From JAEULH01 sp034382075 (GTDB lineage: Bacteria; Pseudomonadota; Alphaproteobacteria; Rhodospirillales; Defluviicoccaceae): a stretch of 64,000 bases of DNA. The DNA is taken from assembly GCA_034382075.1 (NCBI GenBank), contig JAXMOZ010000002.1, positions 57,761 through 121,760 on the forward strand, given 5' to 3'. The translations under genes were made by a program, and so were the position numbers. Shown one piece after another: positions 16,918 through 25,753 of the stretch. Below the pieces are notes generated by a model, which made no database searches, was not told the DNA's origin, and saw nothing but the letters and a program-made list of their open reading frames with translations. The stretch's first letter is position 1, and every line of letters starts with the position of its first letter.

Positions 16918-16943
16918 CATCGCGACCTCCTTTATCCCGCCTG

Positions 16944-19922
16944 TTATGCAGTTTCGTTCTTCCACAGCTCCAGCTGCGCCGGCGGATCGACCTGCCCGCC
17001 GAAGGCGAGGCGGCGCAGCATCTCCAGTGCCTCGAAGTCGCTGGCGGCCTCGGCCACCGGACCGGCCGGCTCTTCAATGCCGGTGAAGGTCTTGGAGACG
17101 GGCAGCACCTCCAGCACCGCCTCAAGCGCCGTCAGGAACTGGGGGTCGCCGGCGATCCCGGCCGTCTCCAGAAGCTCGCGGGCCGCCTGCAGGCTGCGGC
17201 TGCGCGCGGCGTTGGCGGCGTGATGCAGGGCGTCGATCATCGCCCGGGTGCCGTCGGCGCCGCGAAGCACGCCTTTCGCCGCCCTTGTTGCCGCGTCCCA
17301 GAGCACCAGGTCGCTCCCCTTCTTCTCGGCCAGCGTGCCGATCACCTCGGCGTCGAGGTCGACGCCGCAGACCCGCGCCAGCCGCAGCGCCTCGTCGTAG
17401 GGGAACTGCGGCGCCTTGAAGGCGTCCCAGGCAAGCACGAACCACGCCGTCGCCGGGTCCAGGTCGGCGCGCGCCTGCCTGTGGGTGAGCTGCTGCAGGC
17501 GCCACTGCTTCACCTCCCGGCGCGCGGCGTCGAGCGCGTCCTCAGGCGTGGCCAGGTACGGGTCCGCGTCCTCGAACGGGGTTTTCTGCGTCCGCCCGCG
17601 CGCCCGGGCGGCGGGCCGGGGCGTGCCGCGCCGGAGCGGCCAGTGCCGGGAGAAGGCCTCCAAGGCCGGGCCGAAGCTCGCGAGGTAGAGGTCCACGCCC
17701 TTGATGCCGGCGGCCTCGAAGCTGGCGATGCGGGCGCGCACGGCCTTGGCCACCTCCGGCTCCACGTCCTCCCAGAACACGCCGTCGCCGTTGGTGCCCG
17801 CGACCTCGCGCGGCCGGCAGACGAGGAAGATCGTCGAGTTGGCCGCGGCCTTGTCCTTGATGTGCAGCGATCCCTCGGCCTCGGTGTTGACCGGCCAGGA
17901 GGCGGTGATGACGAAGCCCGCCTCCATCATCGCCTTGGTCAGCGCGTCCCAGGCAGCGTTTTCCTTGTGGGTGAACATCACCGTCATGATGCCGTTCGCC
18001 TTCAGCACCCGCCGGCACTCGGCGAAGATGGCGGCCATCCGGTCCTGGTAGTCACGATCGGCGAGGACCCGGCCGCCCTTGCTGCCCTTGAACTTGGCGA
18101 CGTTGGCGACCGCCTCGTTCTCCTTGTCGGTCAAGGGCCGGCGAAACCACTCCGGGTAGACGTAGCCGGCGGTCCGCTTGAGCCAGACGTAGAAGAAGTC
18201 CGAAAGCTCGGCGTACATGACGTTGGCGTAGTACGGCGGGTCGATGATGACAGCGTCCACGGCGCCGTCGCCGATATGGTCGAGGGCATCCGCGGACCTG
18301 CAGGTGATCTCGATCTTCGGCGGGACGAAGTTGCTGGCCGAGAGGTCGAGGTGGCGCTGGCCGGCCTCGCCGTTGCGCTTGCAGTTCCCGTTCGCCACCA
18401 GGTCCGGGCGGGTGAGCTGGATCAGCTCCTCGATGCACTTCGCCGTTTGCTTTATCGCCCAGTCGTAGCCGAGGCCCACGATCAGCGGCGCCATCTCCGC
18501 ATACGACCACTTGATCGAGAAGTTGTGCTGCCGGAACGTATGGTCCATCACCTCCCGAGCAGAGTGCCAAGTGACCTGCCTGGAGTTGTAGTCGCGCAGC
18601 TTGTCCAGGCTCAGCGCCAGGTACGCGAAGGCTGCTTTCTGCCTGTCGCTCAACGCTCCGCTCGCCTGCTCTTCCTTGAGGATCTCGCGGAACACCTCGA
18701 CGCTCGTGCTGTGGCCGAGCAGCTGCCGCGGTGAGAACATGTCCTTCCACCAAGACATGCCGTACATGCGATGGCCGCGGTCGTAGTTGGAAAGCTCGCC
18801 GATCGCCTCATTCGGCACGATGTCGTGGGCCTCCCACTCGGGAAGCTTCTCGGCGAGACGGGCGGCGACGAGCGCCGAGACGTCGTCCTCCGGCCGCGCC
18901 GCCCGGTAGCCGCGCTCCCACTTCTCCCGCGTCCGCCCGGTCTTGGTCTTGGCCAGCACCCGCCGCTTGAAGACCACGGCGTAGAGCTGCTCGCCCATGC
19001 CGCCGGCCTGGGCCTGGCGCTTGATCTCGTCGTCGTCGATCACCCGTCCGCAGTCGGCATAGGGGCAGCGGCCATCCCCGCCGGCGACCGTGCCCGGCGA
19101 CTGCTCCTTGAGCGCGGTCACGATCTCGAAGCGGCAGATACGCCCGGCGTCACCAGGCCCCGCCGCCTCGTCCGGGCGAAGGCGCACGCCGGTTCCGTCG
19201 GGCGCCAGCCGCCAGTTCGGCGACAGCGGCACCAGCCCCTCGCAGTACGGACAGCGCACGGTCCGCGCCCAGAGGTAGGTTTGGTCGATCTCATCATCAG
19301 TGCGCCCCGCTGGAAACAGAGGCGAGAGGCGATCTTGAAGGCGCTTCCTGAATGCGGCCGAGATCCGCGTAAACTCGGACAGGACGGCATGGCCATATTG
19401 CATCGGCCATTCAGCCGTCGCTCGGAGTATCAGCGCCGCAACTGGGTTGAGGTCGTTCGCGTGGCAAGGGAACCCGAGACGGCTCGCCTCGAATGGAATG
19501 CTGCCACCGCCTGCCGTCGGATCAAGAACCAGAGGCACGTCGCCGTTTCCGGTACCTTCGGCTCGCGCTTGCGTTTGGAGCCAATCGAGGTCCTCGACGC
19601 TGGGCATCCACTTGAAAGCGCGTTGGTAGCCGTACGGTTCAGGAATTCGAACTCCAGTTCGGATTGCCTGCTCGATCTTGCGTTTGGCGGCTACCGGGTC
19701 GCCGTGGATGCCGAGGACGTGGAGGAAGCGGTCGCGGTCGGCATCCGCCGGAAGCAGGCTCGCCAGCACCGCCGCACGCGACGCCACCAGCGGCCGCCTC
19801 GCCCACCAGACGTGAAGGCGGTTGGGCGCCGGAAACGGCGTCATCGGCGTGCGCTCGCGGATGCTCTCGATGCCGAGCGCCGCGATCGGCAGCCACTCCT
19901 CGATCAGGCGGCGATCGGACAT
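16944..19922 (-). CDS. DUF1156 zinc-ribbon adenine-specific DNA methylase
   Basis: 992 residues. The DUF1156 N-terminus is plain (LIEEWLPIAALGIESIRER, then RLHVWWARRPLVASRAAVLA). SAM motif I is LDPTAGGGSIPFEA near residue 132. A zinc ribbon has CPYCEGLVPLSPNW and CPYADCGRVI. The catalytic motif is DPPYYANVMYAELSDFF (DPPY, about 560). FTHKENAAWDALTKAMMEAGF belongs to the C-terminal methylase core. Known: this family (COG1743) is a probable N6-adenine or N4-cytosine methyltransferase found in defence islands, marking self DNA. AAGGGGG precedes ATG 19922. It is likely the modification arm of the operon. Confidence 0.9.
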   Translation of the reverse strand: MSDRRLIEEWLPIAALGIESIRERTPMTPFPAPNRLHVWWARRPLVASRAAVLASLLPADADRDRFLHVLGIHGDPVAAKRKIEQAIRTGVRIPEPYGYQRAFKWMPSVEDLDWLQTQARAEGTGNGDVPLVLDPTAGGGSIPFEASRLGFPCHANDLNPVAALILRATAEWPMQYGHAVLSEFTRISAAFRKRLQDRLSPLFPAGRTDDEIDQTYLWARTVRCPYCEGLVPLSPNWRLAPDGTGVRLRPDEAAGPGDAGRICRFEIVTALKEQSPGTVAGGDGRCPYADCGRVIDDDEIKRQAQAGGMGEQLYAVVFKRRVLAKTKTGRTREKWERGYRAARPEDDVSALVAARLAEKLPEWEAHDIVPNEAIGELSNYDRGHRMYGMSWWKDMFSPRQLLGHSTSVEVFREILKEEQASGALSDRQKAAFAYLALSLDKLRDYNSRQVTWHSAREVMDHTFRQHNFSIKWSYAEMAPLIVGLGYDWAIKQTAKCIEELIQLTRPDLVANGNCKRNGEAGQRHLDLSASNFVPPKIEITCRSADALDHIGDGAVDAVIIDPPYYANVMYAELSDFFYVWLKRTAGYVYPEWFRRPLTDKENEAVANVAKFKGSKGGRVLADRDYQDRMAAIFAECRRVLKANGIMTVMFTHKENAAWDALTKAMMEAGFVITASWPVNTEAEGSLHIKDKAAANSTIFLVCRPREVAGTNGDGVFWEDVEPEVAKAVRARIASFEAAGIKGVDLYLASFGPALEAFSRHWPLRRGTPRPAARARGRTQKTPFEDADPYLATPEDALDAARREVKQWRLQQLTHRQARADLDPATAWFVLAWDAFKAPQFPYDEALRLARVCGVDLDAEVIGTLAEKKGSDLVLWDAATRAAKGVLRGADGTRAMIDALHHAANAARSRSLQAARELLETAGIAGDPQFLTALEAVLEVLPVSKTFTGIEEPAGPVAEAASDFEALEMLRRLAFGGQVDPPAQLELWKNETA

Positions 19923-19943
19923 GCTTTCCCCCTTATGTTCCGC

Positions 19944-20339
19944 TCAGACGGCGACGAAACCGTCGAGCGCCTGTGCCTTCCTGTCGAAGCTCCCGGTCGC
20001 CTCTGCGCCAAAAGCCCGGTTGGTGCGGCCGATCAGGCAATCGGCGAAGTCGGCGTTCCCTCTGCGATAGTCCTTGAGCGCCGCCCAGGCCTCTGCGGCG
20101 TTCTCGACCGCGAACACCTCGGTGCGCAGGACGGCGTCGAGGATGACGGCGACCTGCTCGCGGCCATAGCCGTAGCCGCTGGCGAGCACCCAGGCGGCCT
20201 CGACCAGGACGATGCGGTTGATCAGGCACGGCGCTTCCGCCGAGCACGCGTCCTCGACGAACCGCAGGGCGGCATCGGCCTGCGCCTCGTCGTCGCGCAG
20301 CAGCAGCCGCAGCAGCACGTTGGTGTCGAGGCCGATCAC
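19944..20339 (-). CDS. vapC: PIN-domain toxin (VapC-like)
   Basis: 131-residue PIN endoribonuclease. Acidic active-site residues are visible in IGLDTNVLLRLL (Asp5), LVEAAWVL (Glu near 47), and NADFADCLIG (Asp near 97-100), with a final Asp in SFDRKAQAL. The start overlaps the stop of the preceding AbrB-type antitoxin gene by 4 bases. Expected role: RNA cleavage and growth arrest when the antitoxin is lost. It sits inside the defence operon between the small conserved protein and the methylase, so it may guard the locus. Confidence 0.88.
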   Translation of the reverse strand: MIGLDTNVLLRLLLRDDEAQADAALRFVEDACSAEAPCLINRIVLVEAAWVLASGYGYGREQVAVILDAVLRTEVFAVENAAEAWAALKDYRRGNADFADCLIGRTNRAFGAEATGSFDRKAQALDGFVAV

Positions 20340-20587
20340 CTTCGGCCAGCCCTCTCCGCCGCGCGGGCGCGAACGGCCTCGTCCATCTCCTCCAGGCTCA
20401 GCGCCCGCGGCGGCGGCGGAACGGCGGCGCGTAGCTCCGCCAGAGTCAGCGTCGCCGGGATCATCAGCGCCGTGCCGTCCTCCTGGACGACAAACTCCAC
20501 CCGGTCCCCGGGCTCCAGGTGCAGTCGGTCGCGCACCGCCTTCGGGATCGTCGTCTGCCCCTTCGCGGTGATGGTGGCGCTCGCCAT
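20336..20587 (-). CDS. AbrB/MazE-type antitoxin
   Basis: 83 residues. The N-terminal SpoVT/AbrB swapped-hairpin DNA-binding domain is clear (ATITAKGQTTIPKAVRDRLHLEPGDRVEF). A C-terminal tail (SLEEMDEAVRARAAERAGRR) probably wraps the PIN toxin. ATG 20587 is chosen because AAGGAGG lies 5 bases upstream; the ATG at 20590 is too close to it. It overlaps vapC by 4 bases. It likely autoregulates transcription from an internal promoter within the operon. Confidence 0.88.
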   Translation of the reverse strand: MASATITAKGQTTIPKAVRDRLHLEPGDRVEFVVQEDGTALMIPATLTLAELRAAVPPPPRALSLEEMDEAVRARAAERAGRR

Positions 20588-20646
20588 CATTCCCTCCTCC
20601 TTACCGAACCAAAGGATCCTTACTGTACGGCAAGGAGCATCTCCGG

Positions 20647-21123
20647 TCACCGCTGCCGGCGGGGTTCGGCAAGCAGCGTTCTGAGCGCGAACAGGACCCG
20701 GCGGGGGTTCTTCCGGTGCATCGCCATGCCGAGCCAGTAGGCGGCCTCTTCCCGGCCCATGGCCTCGATGCCGTCGGCGCAGGCGCGCATGTTCTCCGCG
20801 CTGCGCATGGGCGCCAGCGTCCGGAACAAGAGGCCGAGGTTCAGTGCCAGGTCCTCGTCGATGGAGAAGGCGCGGGGCTTGGAACGGCCGAGGCCGGACA
20901 GCGAGATCTCGGCCTGCTTCAGGCGCCGCAGCACCCGGTGCTCGACCAGGGCGAAGTTGCGCCCGCGCAGGCCGGCGAGGCGCAGCGGTGCCGCGACCTG
21001 CGGCGTCGCCGCTGCCGGCACCTGCCAGACCTCGATCTCGGTGTCCTCGGGCCCGTGATGGCGCGCCCGCAGCTCGTAAGCCGGGGCCGCGCGCGATCCT
21101 TCGGAAAGCAGTGGGAGGCTCAT
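20647..21123 (-). CDS. Small conserved defence-operon protein, unknown function
   Basis: 158 residues. The N-terminal half looks beta-rich (YELRARHHGPEDTEIEVWQVP); the C-terminal half is helical and contains RSAENMRACADGIEAMGREEAAYWLGMAMHRKNPRRVLFALR split over about residues 103-148. I do not recognise a named catalytic family. Position immediately after the DUF499 ATPase (9-bp gap) makes it a likely partner subunit. No signal peptide or membrane segment is visible. Confidence 0.7.
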   Translation of the reverse strand: MSLPLLSEGSRAAPAYELRARHHGPEDTEIEVWQVPAAATPQVAAPLRLAGLRGRNFALVEHRVLRRLKQAEISLSGLGRSKPRAFSIDEDLALNLGLLFRTLAPMRSAENMRACADGIEAMGREEAAYWLGMAMHRKNPRRVLFALRTLLAEPRRQR

Positions 21124-21132
21124 GGCCGCACC

Positions 21133-24100
21133 TTAGCCGATCGGCTTCGCCGTGGCAGTGACGTACGCCGCTCCCGAGGAGTAGCGGGCGAGCCTTTCGG
21201 TCAAGGCCTCCGGGGCGTTGCCGCCGAGGGCGAGCCCGTCGGCGAAGCGCATCTCGAAGACCAGGCGGACGTCCTTGTCCTTCGCGGCGCGCAGCTGAGG
21301 CTCGAGGAAGTCCTTGACCGGCTGGGCGTCGACGATCGGCCCGGAGAAGGTGAGCTCGGTCGTGCCCCCCTCCGTCGTCTCGTAGCCGCCCTCGATGCGC
21401 ATGGACTTGGCGGCGCCCGGCACGGCGTTGACGGCGCCCATCAGCCGGAAGCCGTCGGTGGCGTCGAACACCCTGAGCGTCACCTCCGCCAGCGCCTCAA
21501 GGCGGCGGCCGCGCGCGTTCTCCCACAGCGTCGTCAGCGCCTCGCGCAGCACGCCCTCGGCCTCCAGCTCCGGCGCCGCCACGGCGGCCGTCGCACCCTC
21601 CGAAACAGCCCCAGGCGCCGGCACGACTGCCGCCTCGCCGCCCATGTCCACGGGAAGCGGCCGGGCCTCGTTCATCACTTCGGCGGCGACCAGGCCCGGA
21701 ATGTACGCCGGCCCAGGCTCCGGCGGCGACGCCGGCCGCGGCCAGATGCCCTTCTCCTTTGCGTAGGCCCCGGTAAAGACGAAGGACTGCTCGTCGATGC
21801 GGACCTGCGCCGCCGGGTCGCCCTTGCCGTAGAGCAGGTCGCCGGAGCGGTAGACGTACTCGCCGGCCTCGACGCCCTGCTGGATTCCCTTCACGAAAAC
21901 ACCATCGCCGATCAGCATCGGCAGCGAGGGGTCCCGGCGAAACTCGGCGCGGAGCTCGGCGGTCGAGATCTGCCCCTTCTTCAAGGGCGTGCGGTCGCGG
22001 ATATAGGCGGGCGAGTCCGGCGCGTCGTCGCCCATCCTGAGCTTGTTGAGGTCGCGCAGGAGCCGGACCACCGCCTTCTGGCCGCTGCCCGGCGCCTCAG
22101 AGGCGCTCTGCACCTCGATGGCGCTGTGGTTGAGGTCGACGCCGGCGCCCTCGAGGCGGTTGCGCGAGGGATAGAAGACGTGCCGGTAGCACTGCTGGAT
22201 GGCCACCGCCGCCTCCTGCTCGGAGCGGCGGTACAGCTCCAGCACCCGGTCGCGCTGGTGCTCGGCCAGCTCCGCCAGACGCTCCTGTGTCCGCAGCTGC
22301 GCCAGGGCGAGGCGGTAGACGACCTTCCGACGCATCTCCTCCTTTCTGGTCTCGTCGGCGACGATGAAGACGACGTTGTTGAGGTTGCGGCGAAAGTCGG
22401 TGCCGGCCGCGCCCTTGTGGCGGAAGATCCGCTCGACCAGCGGCGGCACCGTCACCTCGGCGGTGCGCACGCTGTCGGCGTCATAGCCCACGAGCACGAG
22501 GTAGGGCCTGCCGTCGCCGCCGTCGTCGGGAACGTCGCCTGCGTCGCCGGCGAACGGAACGAGGTCGAGCGTGGTGTTCTTGAAGATGCCCTTGATGGTG
22601 TCGTTGAGGACGGCGCGGGCCTCGCCGCCGTCGATGAGGGTTTCCTGGCGGCGGATCACCTGGGTGAGGTTGGCCTCGGTGAGGAACCGCAAGGGCACGT
22701 TCGGCCGGTCGTCCAGGTAGGCCGACTGGGCGATGACCCTTTTGCGCGCGTCGTCGACGAAGCTCGGATCGAGATCCGGCGCCAGGACCGAGTAGAGGAG
22801 CTCGCGCTCGTTCAGGCCCTTCAGCGACTCGTTGAAGGCCAGCGTGTGGAACAGGATCGGGCGCGCGACGATGGAGCCGTAGGGTGGCAGGCCGGCGTAG
22901 ATATTGCGGTCGAACTCCTGGGCGAGCGCCGCCTTGCCGCCCTCGCCTCCGCTGACGTCGTTGCGGATCGGGGCGTCGAACAAGGGCAGGTTGAGGCGGG
23001 TGACGATCTCCTGGCGGATCGGGCGGTAGCCGGGGTCGAGGTGATGCAGATGGACGGCGTAGGTGCCGGCGGGCTGCTGCTCCCAGATGTTGCGGACGCC
23101 GCGCGCCAGGATGCGCAGCATGCCGCGCACCCGCTGAAAGTTGCCGAGGGTCGAGAGCTTGTTGGTAAACGTCGCCATCATCTCGGGGTGCAGCGGATAG
23201 CCGAGGCGAAAGCGCTGGATCCGGTCCTCCCCCGCCCGCTCGGCGGGCAGGTGATCGCCGTGCCGTGCCCAAAGCTCCTGGTAGGCCTCGACGACCTGGC
23301 GGGCCCGCTCGTCGTCGATGGACTTGAACAGCCTGCGGCGGACGACCTGCGCCGTCTCCTCTTCCGTTGTCGGATCAAGTAGCGTCGCCTTGCGCGCCGA
23401 GACGCTTTCCGCTTCCGCCATGCTGTCGGCGATGAACTGGTGCTCGGCGCCGTAGGCGTCCTCTGCCCTGCCGCCCTTGCCGACCGCCAGCGTGTAGACC
23501 ACCGCCGCGTTCGGAGTTCCCTCAACCGCCTTGAACAGGCTGGTCAGGAAGGGGACGAGCTGTTCGCGGAGCGACAGGGTCTTCGCCTTGCGCAAGAACA
23601 CGGCCAGTTCGTCGAGCAGGATCAGCGTCGGCTCGCCGCCGAACAGGGCGCGGATGTTCTCCGCACCGGGCGCAACCCCTTTCTCGTCGTTTGCCCGGAT
23701 GGTCTGGTAGCCGGCGGGCCCGGCAAGCTGGTAGGCGATCTCGCCCCAGGGGGTGAAGGCGCGCACGCCGGAGCCCATGACCCGCCCGGAGGCGGGATCG
23801 GCGTTCTCGCCGTCGAACGCGGCGAGGCGCACGGTCCGGCGCGGGACGAGGGCGGGGTCGACGAACTCGTCGATGCCGCTGACGCCAACCATGCCGCTGG
23901 CCGCATGGGTGAGCGCGATCAGGGCGTGGGTCTTGCCGCCGCCGTATTGCGTATGCAGCCGGAAGATGGACGACACCTCTCCGCCTCCGCCCGCAAGCCG
24001 CAGACAGACGTTGTGCAGCAGGGCCTTCAGGCCTTCGGTGGGGTGGGTGTTGGCAAAGAACCGGGCCGGGATCCCGGTTTCGTCCGGCGCCTCGCCGCGC

Positions 24101-24201
24101 AGGACCTGCGCCAGATCGGCGGCGAAATCGGCTTCCTGGATGACGCCGCGGACAACGTCCTCCCGCGGCTCGCAGGTCTCGAAGATCGTCGGCAGCGCCA
24201 T
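21133..24201 (-). CDS. DUF499 AAA-type ATPase (COG1483 group)
   Basis: 1022 residues from ATG 24201 (MALPTIFETCEPREDV). Longer in-frame versions reach 24393 but lack family features. The P-loop is in LHTQYGGGKTHALIALTH (about residue 85), Walker B in PTLILLDELAVFL (about 192), and FLTSLFKAVEG follows. A long C-terminal region may bind DNA or protein partners. Known: this ATPase group co-occurs with DUF1156 methylases and large helicases in defence islands. It is the first gene of the minus-strand operon, so the promoter should lie in 24202-24725. It probably powers sensing or assembly of the system. Confidence 0.88.
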   Translation of the reverse strand: MALPTIFETCEPREDVVRGVIQEADFAADLAQVLRGEAPDETGIPARFFANTHPTEGLKALLHNVCLRLAGGGGEVSSIFRLHTQYGGGKTHALIALTHAASGMVGVSGIDEFVDPALVPRRTVRLAAFDGENADPASGRVMGSGVRAFTPWGEIAYQLAGPAGYQTIRANDEKGVAPGAENIRALFGGEPTLILLDELAVFLRKAKTLSLREQLVPFLTSLFKAVEGTPNAAVVYTLAVGKGGRAEDAYGAEHQFIADSMAEAESVSARKATLLDPTTEEETAQVVRRRLFKSIDDERARQVVEAYQELWARHGDHLPAERAGEDRIQRFRLGYPLHPEMMATFTNKLSTLGNFQRVRGMLRILARGVRNIWEQQPAGTYAVHLHHLDPGYRPIRQEIVTRLNLPLFDAPIRNDVSGGEGGKAALAQEFDRNIYAGLPPYGSIVARPILFHTLAFNESLKGLNERELLYSVLAPDLDPSFVDDARKRVIAQSAYLDDRPNVPLRFLTEANLTQVIRRQETLIDGGEARAVLNDTIKGIFKNTTLDLVPFAGDAGDVPDDGGDGRPYLVLVGYDADSVRTAEVTVPPLVERIFRHKGAAGTDFRRNLNNVVFIVADETRKEEMRRKVVYRLALAQLRTQERLAELAEHQRDRVLELYRRSEQEAAVAIQQCYRHVFYPSRNRLEGAGVDLNHSAIEVQSASEAPGSGQKAVVRLLRDLNKLRMGDDAPDSPAYIRDRTPLKKGQISTAELRAEFRRDPSLPMLIGDGVFVKGIQQGVEAGEYVYRSGDLLYGKGDPAAQVRIDEQSFVFTGAYAKEKGIWPRPASPPEPGPAYIPGLVAAEVMNEARPLPVDMGGEAAVVPAPGAVSEGATAAVAAPELEAEGVLREALTTLWENARGRRLEALAEVTLRVFDATDGFRLMGAVNAVPGAAKSMRIEGGYETTEGGTTELTFSGPIVDAQPVKDFLEPQLRAAKDKDVRLVFEMRFADGLALGGNAPEALTERLARYSSGAAYVTATAKPIG

Positions 24202-24725
24202 GACTGGAGGTTCCCCCGATGAACCTTCCGAAAAGAGCAGGATTTCCGGGCCTCGTTTGAGAGCACCAGGATCAGCCGCCTTAGGTTTCGCAAGGTGTAC
24301 CTCAGGGGGAGGCTGAGCGGTAGGGTTGATGTCACGTAGCAGTTCGAGCAGGAACAGCTTGTGTAGACCCCGCAGGGGGAACACTGGCATCATGACGAGC
24401 TGAGCTGCACCCCGGTTTCCGTGGACTCTCGGGAAAGTTCAGGCCGAGCTCACAACGGCTGGACGAGTTGAAGTAGGCGCTGGCCGAGTTGGCCCTGAAC
24501 GCCGAGATGGCGCCTCGCCTGTGCTGAGGCATGTCGTAAACAACATAGAAAATCATCTCTCAGGTACTTTGCGCCGCCTCGCGCTTGTCTCTAGCCTAGT
24601 GGCTTATCCCTGTGCTTCCGGCGCGATCAGCATGTTGTAGGTGGCTGGTTTGATGGCGCGCTTCGCTCACATACGCTGCATCGACATGCGGACCTGACGC
24701 GGCCGCGTTTGCGGAGAGGGATCGA
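24202..24725. other. Divergent intergenic region with possible IS end remnant
   Basis: This 524-bp stretch separates the defence operon (minus) from the LysR gene (plus), so it must hold both promoters. I see no convincing gene. Around 24395-24545 the minus strand reads NSASAYFNSSSRCELGLNF and SPRKPGCSSAR, and the plus strand has CTGCACCCCGGTTTCCGTGG. Both resemble the terminal sequence of IS3-family elements in related genomes. That match is from memory and uncertain. A GGAGAGGG Shine-Dalgarno precedes the LysR ATG. Confidence 0.35.
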
Positions 24726-25634
24726 ATGCAGCTCAGCAGGTTGGACCTCGCGGATCTCGTCTACTTCCTCACGATCGCGAAGCACCGGAACTTCCGCCGG
24801 GCTGGACTGGAGCTGGGTGTCAGCACGTCGGCGTTGAGCCACGCGCTGAAGGGCCTGGAAAACCGCCTGGGAGTTCGGCTGCTCAACCGCACGAGCCGCA
24901 GCGTGACGCTGACCGCGGCGGGCGAGGACCTCAATGCCTCCATCCGGGACGCGATGGAGGTGATCGGCGATGCAGTCGAAGGCTTGAACCGCTTCCGCGA
25001 CGCCCCGGTGGGGCGCATCCGGCTCAACGTGCCCGAGCACGCCGCCTGCCTGCTTCTGGCCCCGGTGCTGCCGGCGTTCGCGGCGCGCTACCCCGACGTC
25101 GAGCTCGACCTCAACGTCAGCAACGACCTGGTCGATATCGTCGGGCGAGGGTTCGACGCCGGCATCCGCTACGGCGGCACCGTGCCTGCGGACATGGTGG
25201 TGCAGCGCGTCTCCGCCGACATCCGCTGGGTGGTCGTCGGTTCCGCCGCCTACCTCGACCGGTTCGGGGTGCCGGGCCATCCCGACGAGCTCCTGCGCCA
25301 CCGTTGCCTCAGGATCCGCCTTGGAGACGAGAGCCTCTACCCATGGGAGTTCGAGAAGGAGGATCAGTCCCTGAGCATCGACGTTCCAGGGTCCTTCACG
25401 ATCAACAACACCCAGCTGGCGATCGGCCTGGCGGTGGGAGGTGCGGCTTTGGCCTATCTGCCCGAACCCGCCGTGACGGAGCACATCGGCGCGGGCAATC
25501 TGCGGCCGGTGCTGGAGGACTGGGCGCCGATGGGACCCGGCTTCCACGTCTACTACACCAGCCGCCGCCAGGTGCCGACGGCACTGCGGTTGCTCATCGA
25601 GCATATTCGCGAGATGCGCCCCCTCGGGCTGTGA
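24726..25634 (+). CDS. LysR-family transcriptional regulator
   Basis: 302 residues. The N-terminal winged HTH has DLVYFLTIAKHRNFRRAGLELGVSTSALSHALKGLENRLGVRLLNRTSRSV in about residues 11-60, the standard LysR DNA-binding region. An effector-binding domain follows, with GRIRLNVPEHAA and DIVGRGFDAGIRYG, as in the subgroup that controls oxidoreductase or efflux genes. It lies directly upstream of, and co-directional with, a hydrolase-cupin-ADH-SDR set, and is probably its activator. The inducer is unknown. Confidence 0.9.
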   Translation: MQLSRLDLADLVYFLTIAKHRNFRRAGLELGVSTSALSHALKGLENRLGVRLLNRTSRSVTLTAAGEDLNASIRDAMEVIGDAVEGLNRFRDAPVGRIRLNVPEHAACLLLAPVLPAFAARYPDVELDLNVSNDLVDIVGRGFDAGIRYGGTVPADMVVQRVSADIRWVVVGSAAYLDRFGVPGHPDELLRHRCLRIRLGDESLYPWEFEKEDQSLSIDVPGSFTINNTQLAIGLAVGGAALAYLPEPAVTEHIGAGNLRPVLEDWAPMGPGFHVYYTSRRQVPTALRLLIEHIREMRPLGL

Positions 25635-25753
25635 CAACCGGGCGGACCGCGCCGGGCATTGAGCCCTGTTCAACGCGACGTTGCCTCGCCGGCACCTGAT
25701 CCGGCACTCGGTCCAGGCCCAGATCTCCATCGACAGGTGACGGAGATCTCGCG

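Noticed and set aside
16860..23382. Several plus-strand open frames of 600-890 codons opposite the methylase and DUF499 genes
   Set aside because: Same antisense GC-codon artefact; the minus-strand genes carry clear catalytic motifs and the plus frames do not.
24332..24556. Minus-strand 74-codon frame upstream of the DUF499 gene
   Set aside because: It looks like translated IS-end sequence and not a gene; kept only as a possible IS remnant.
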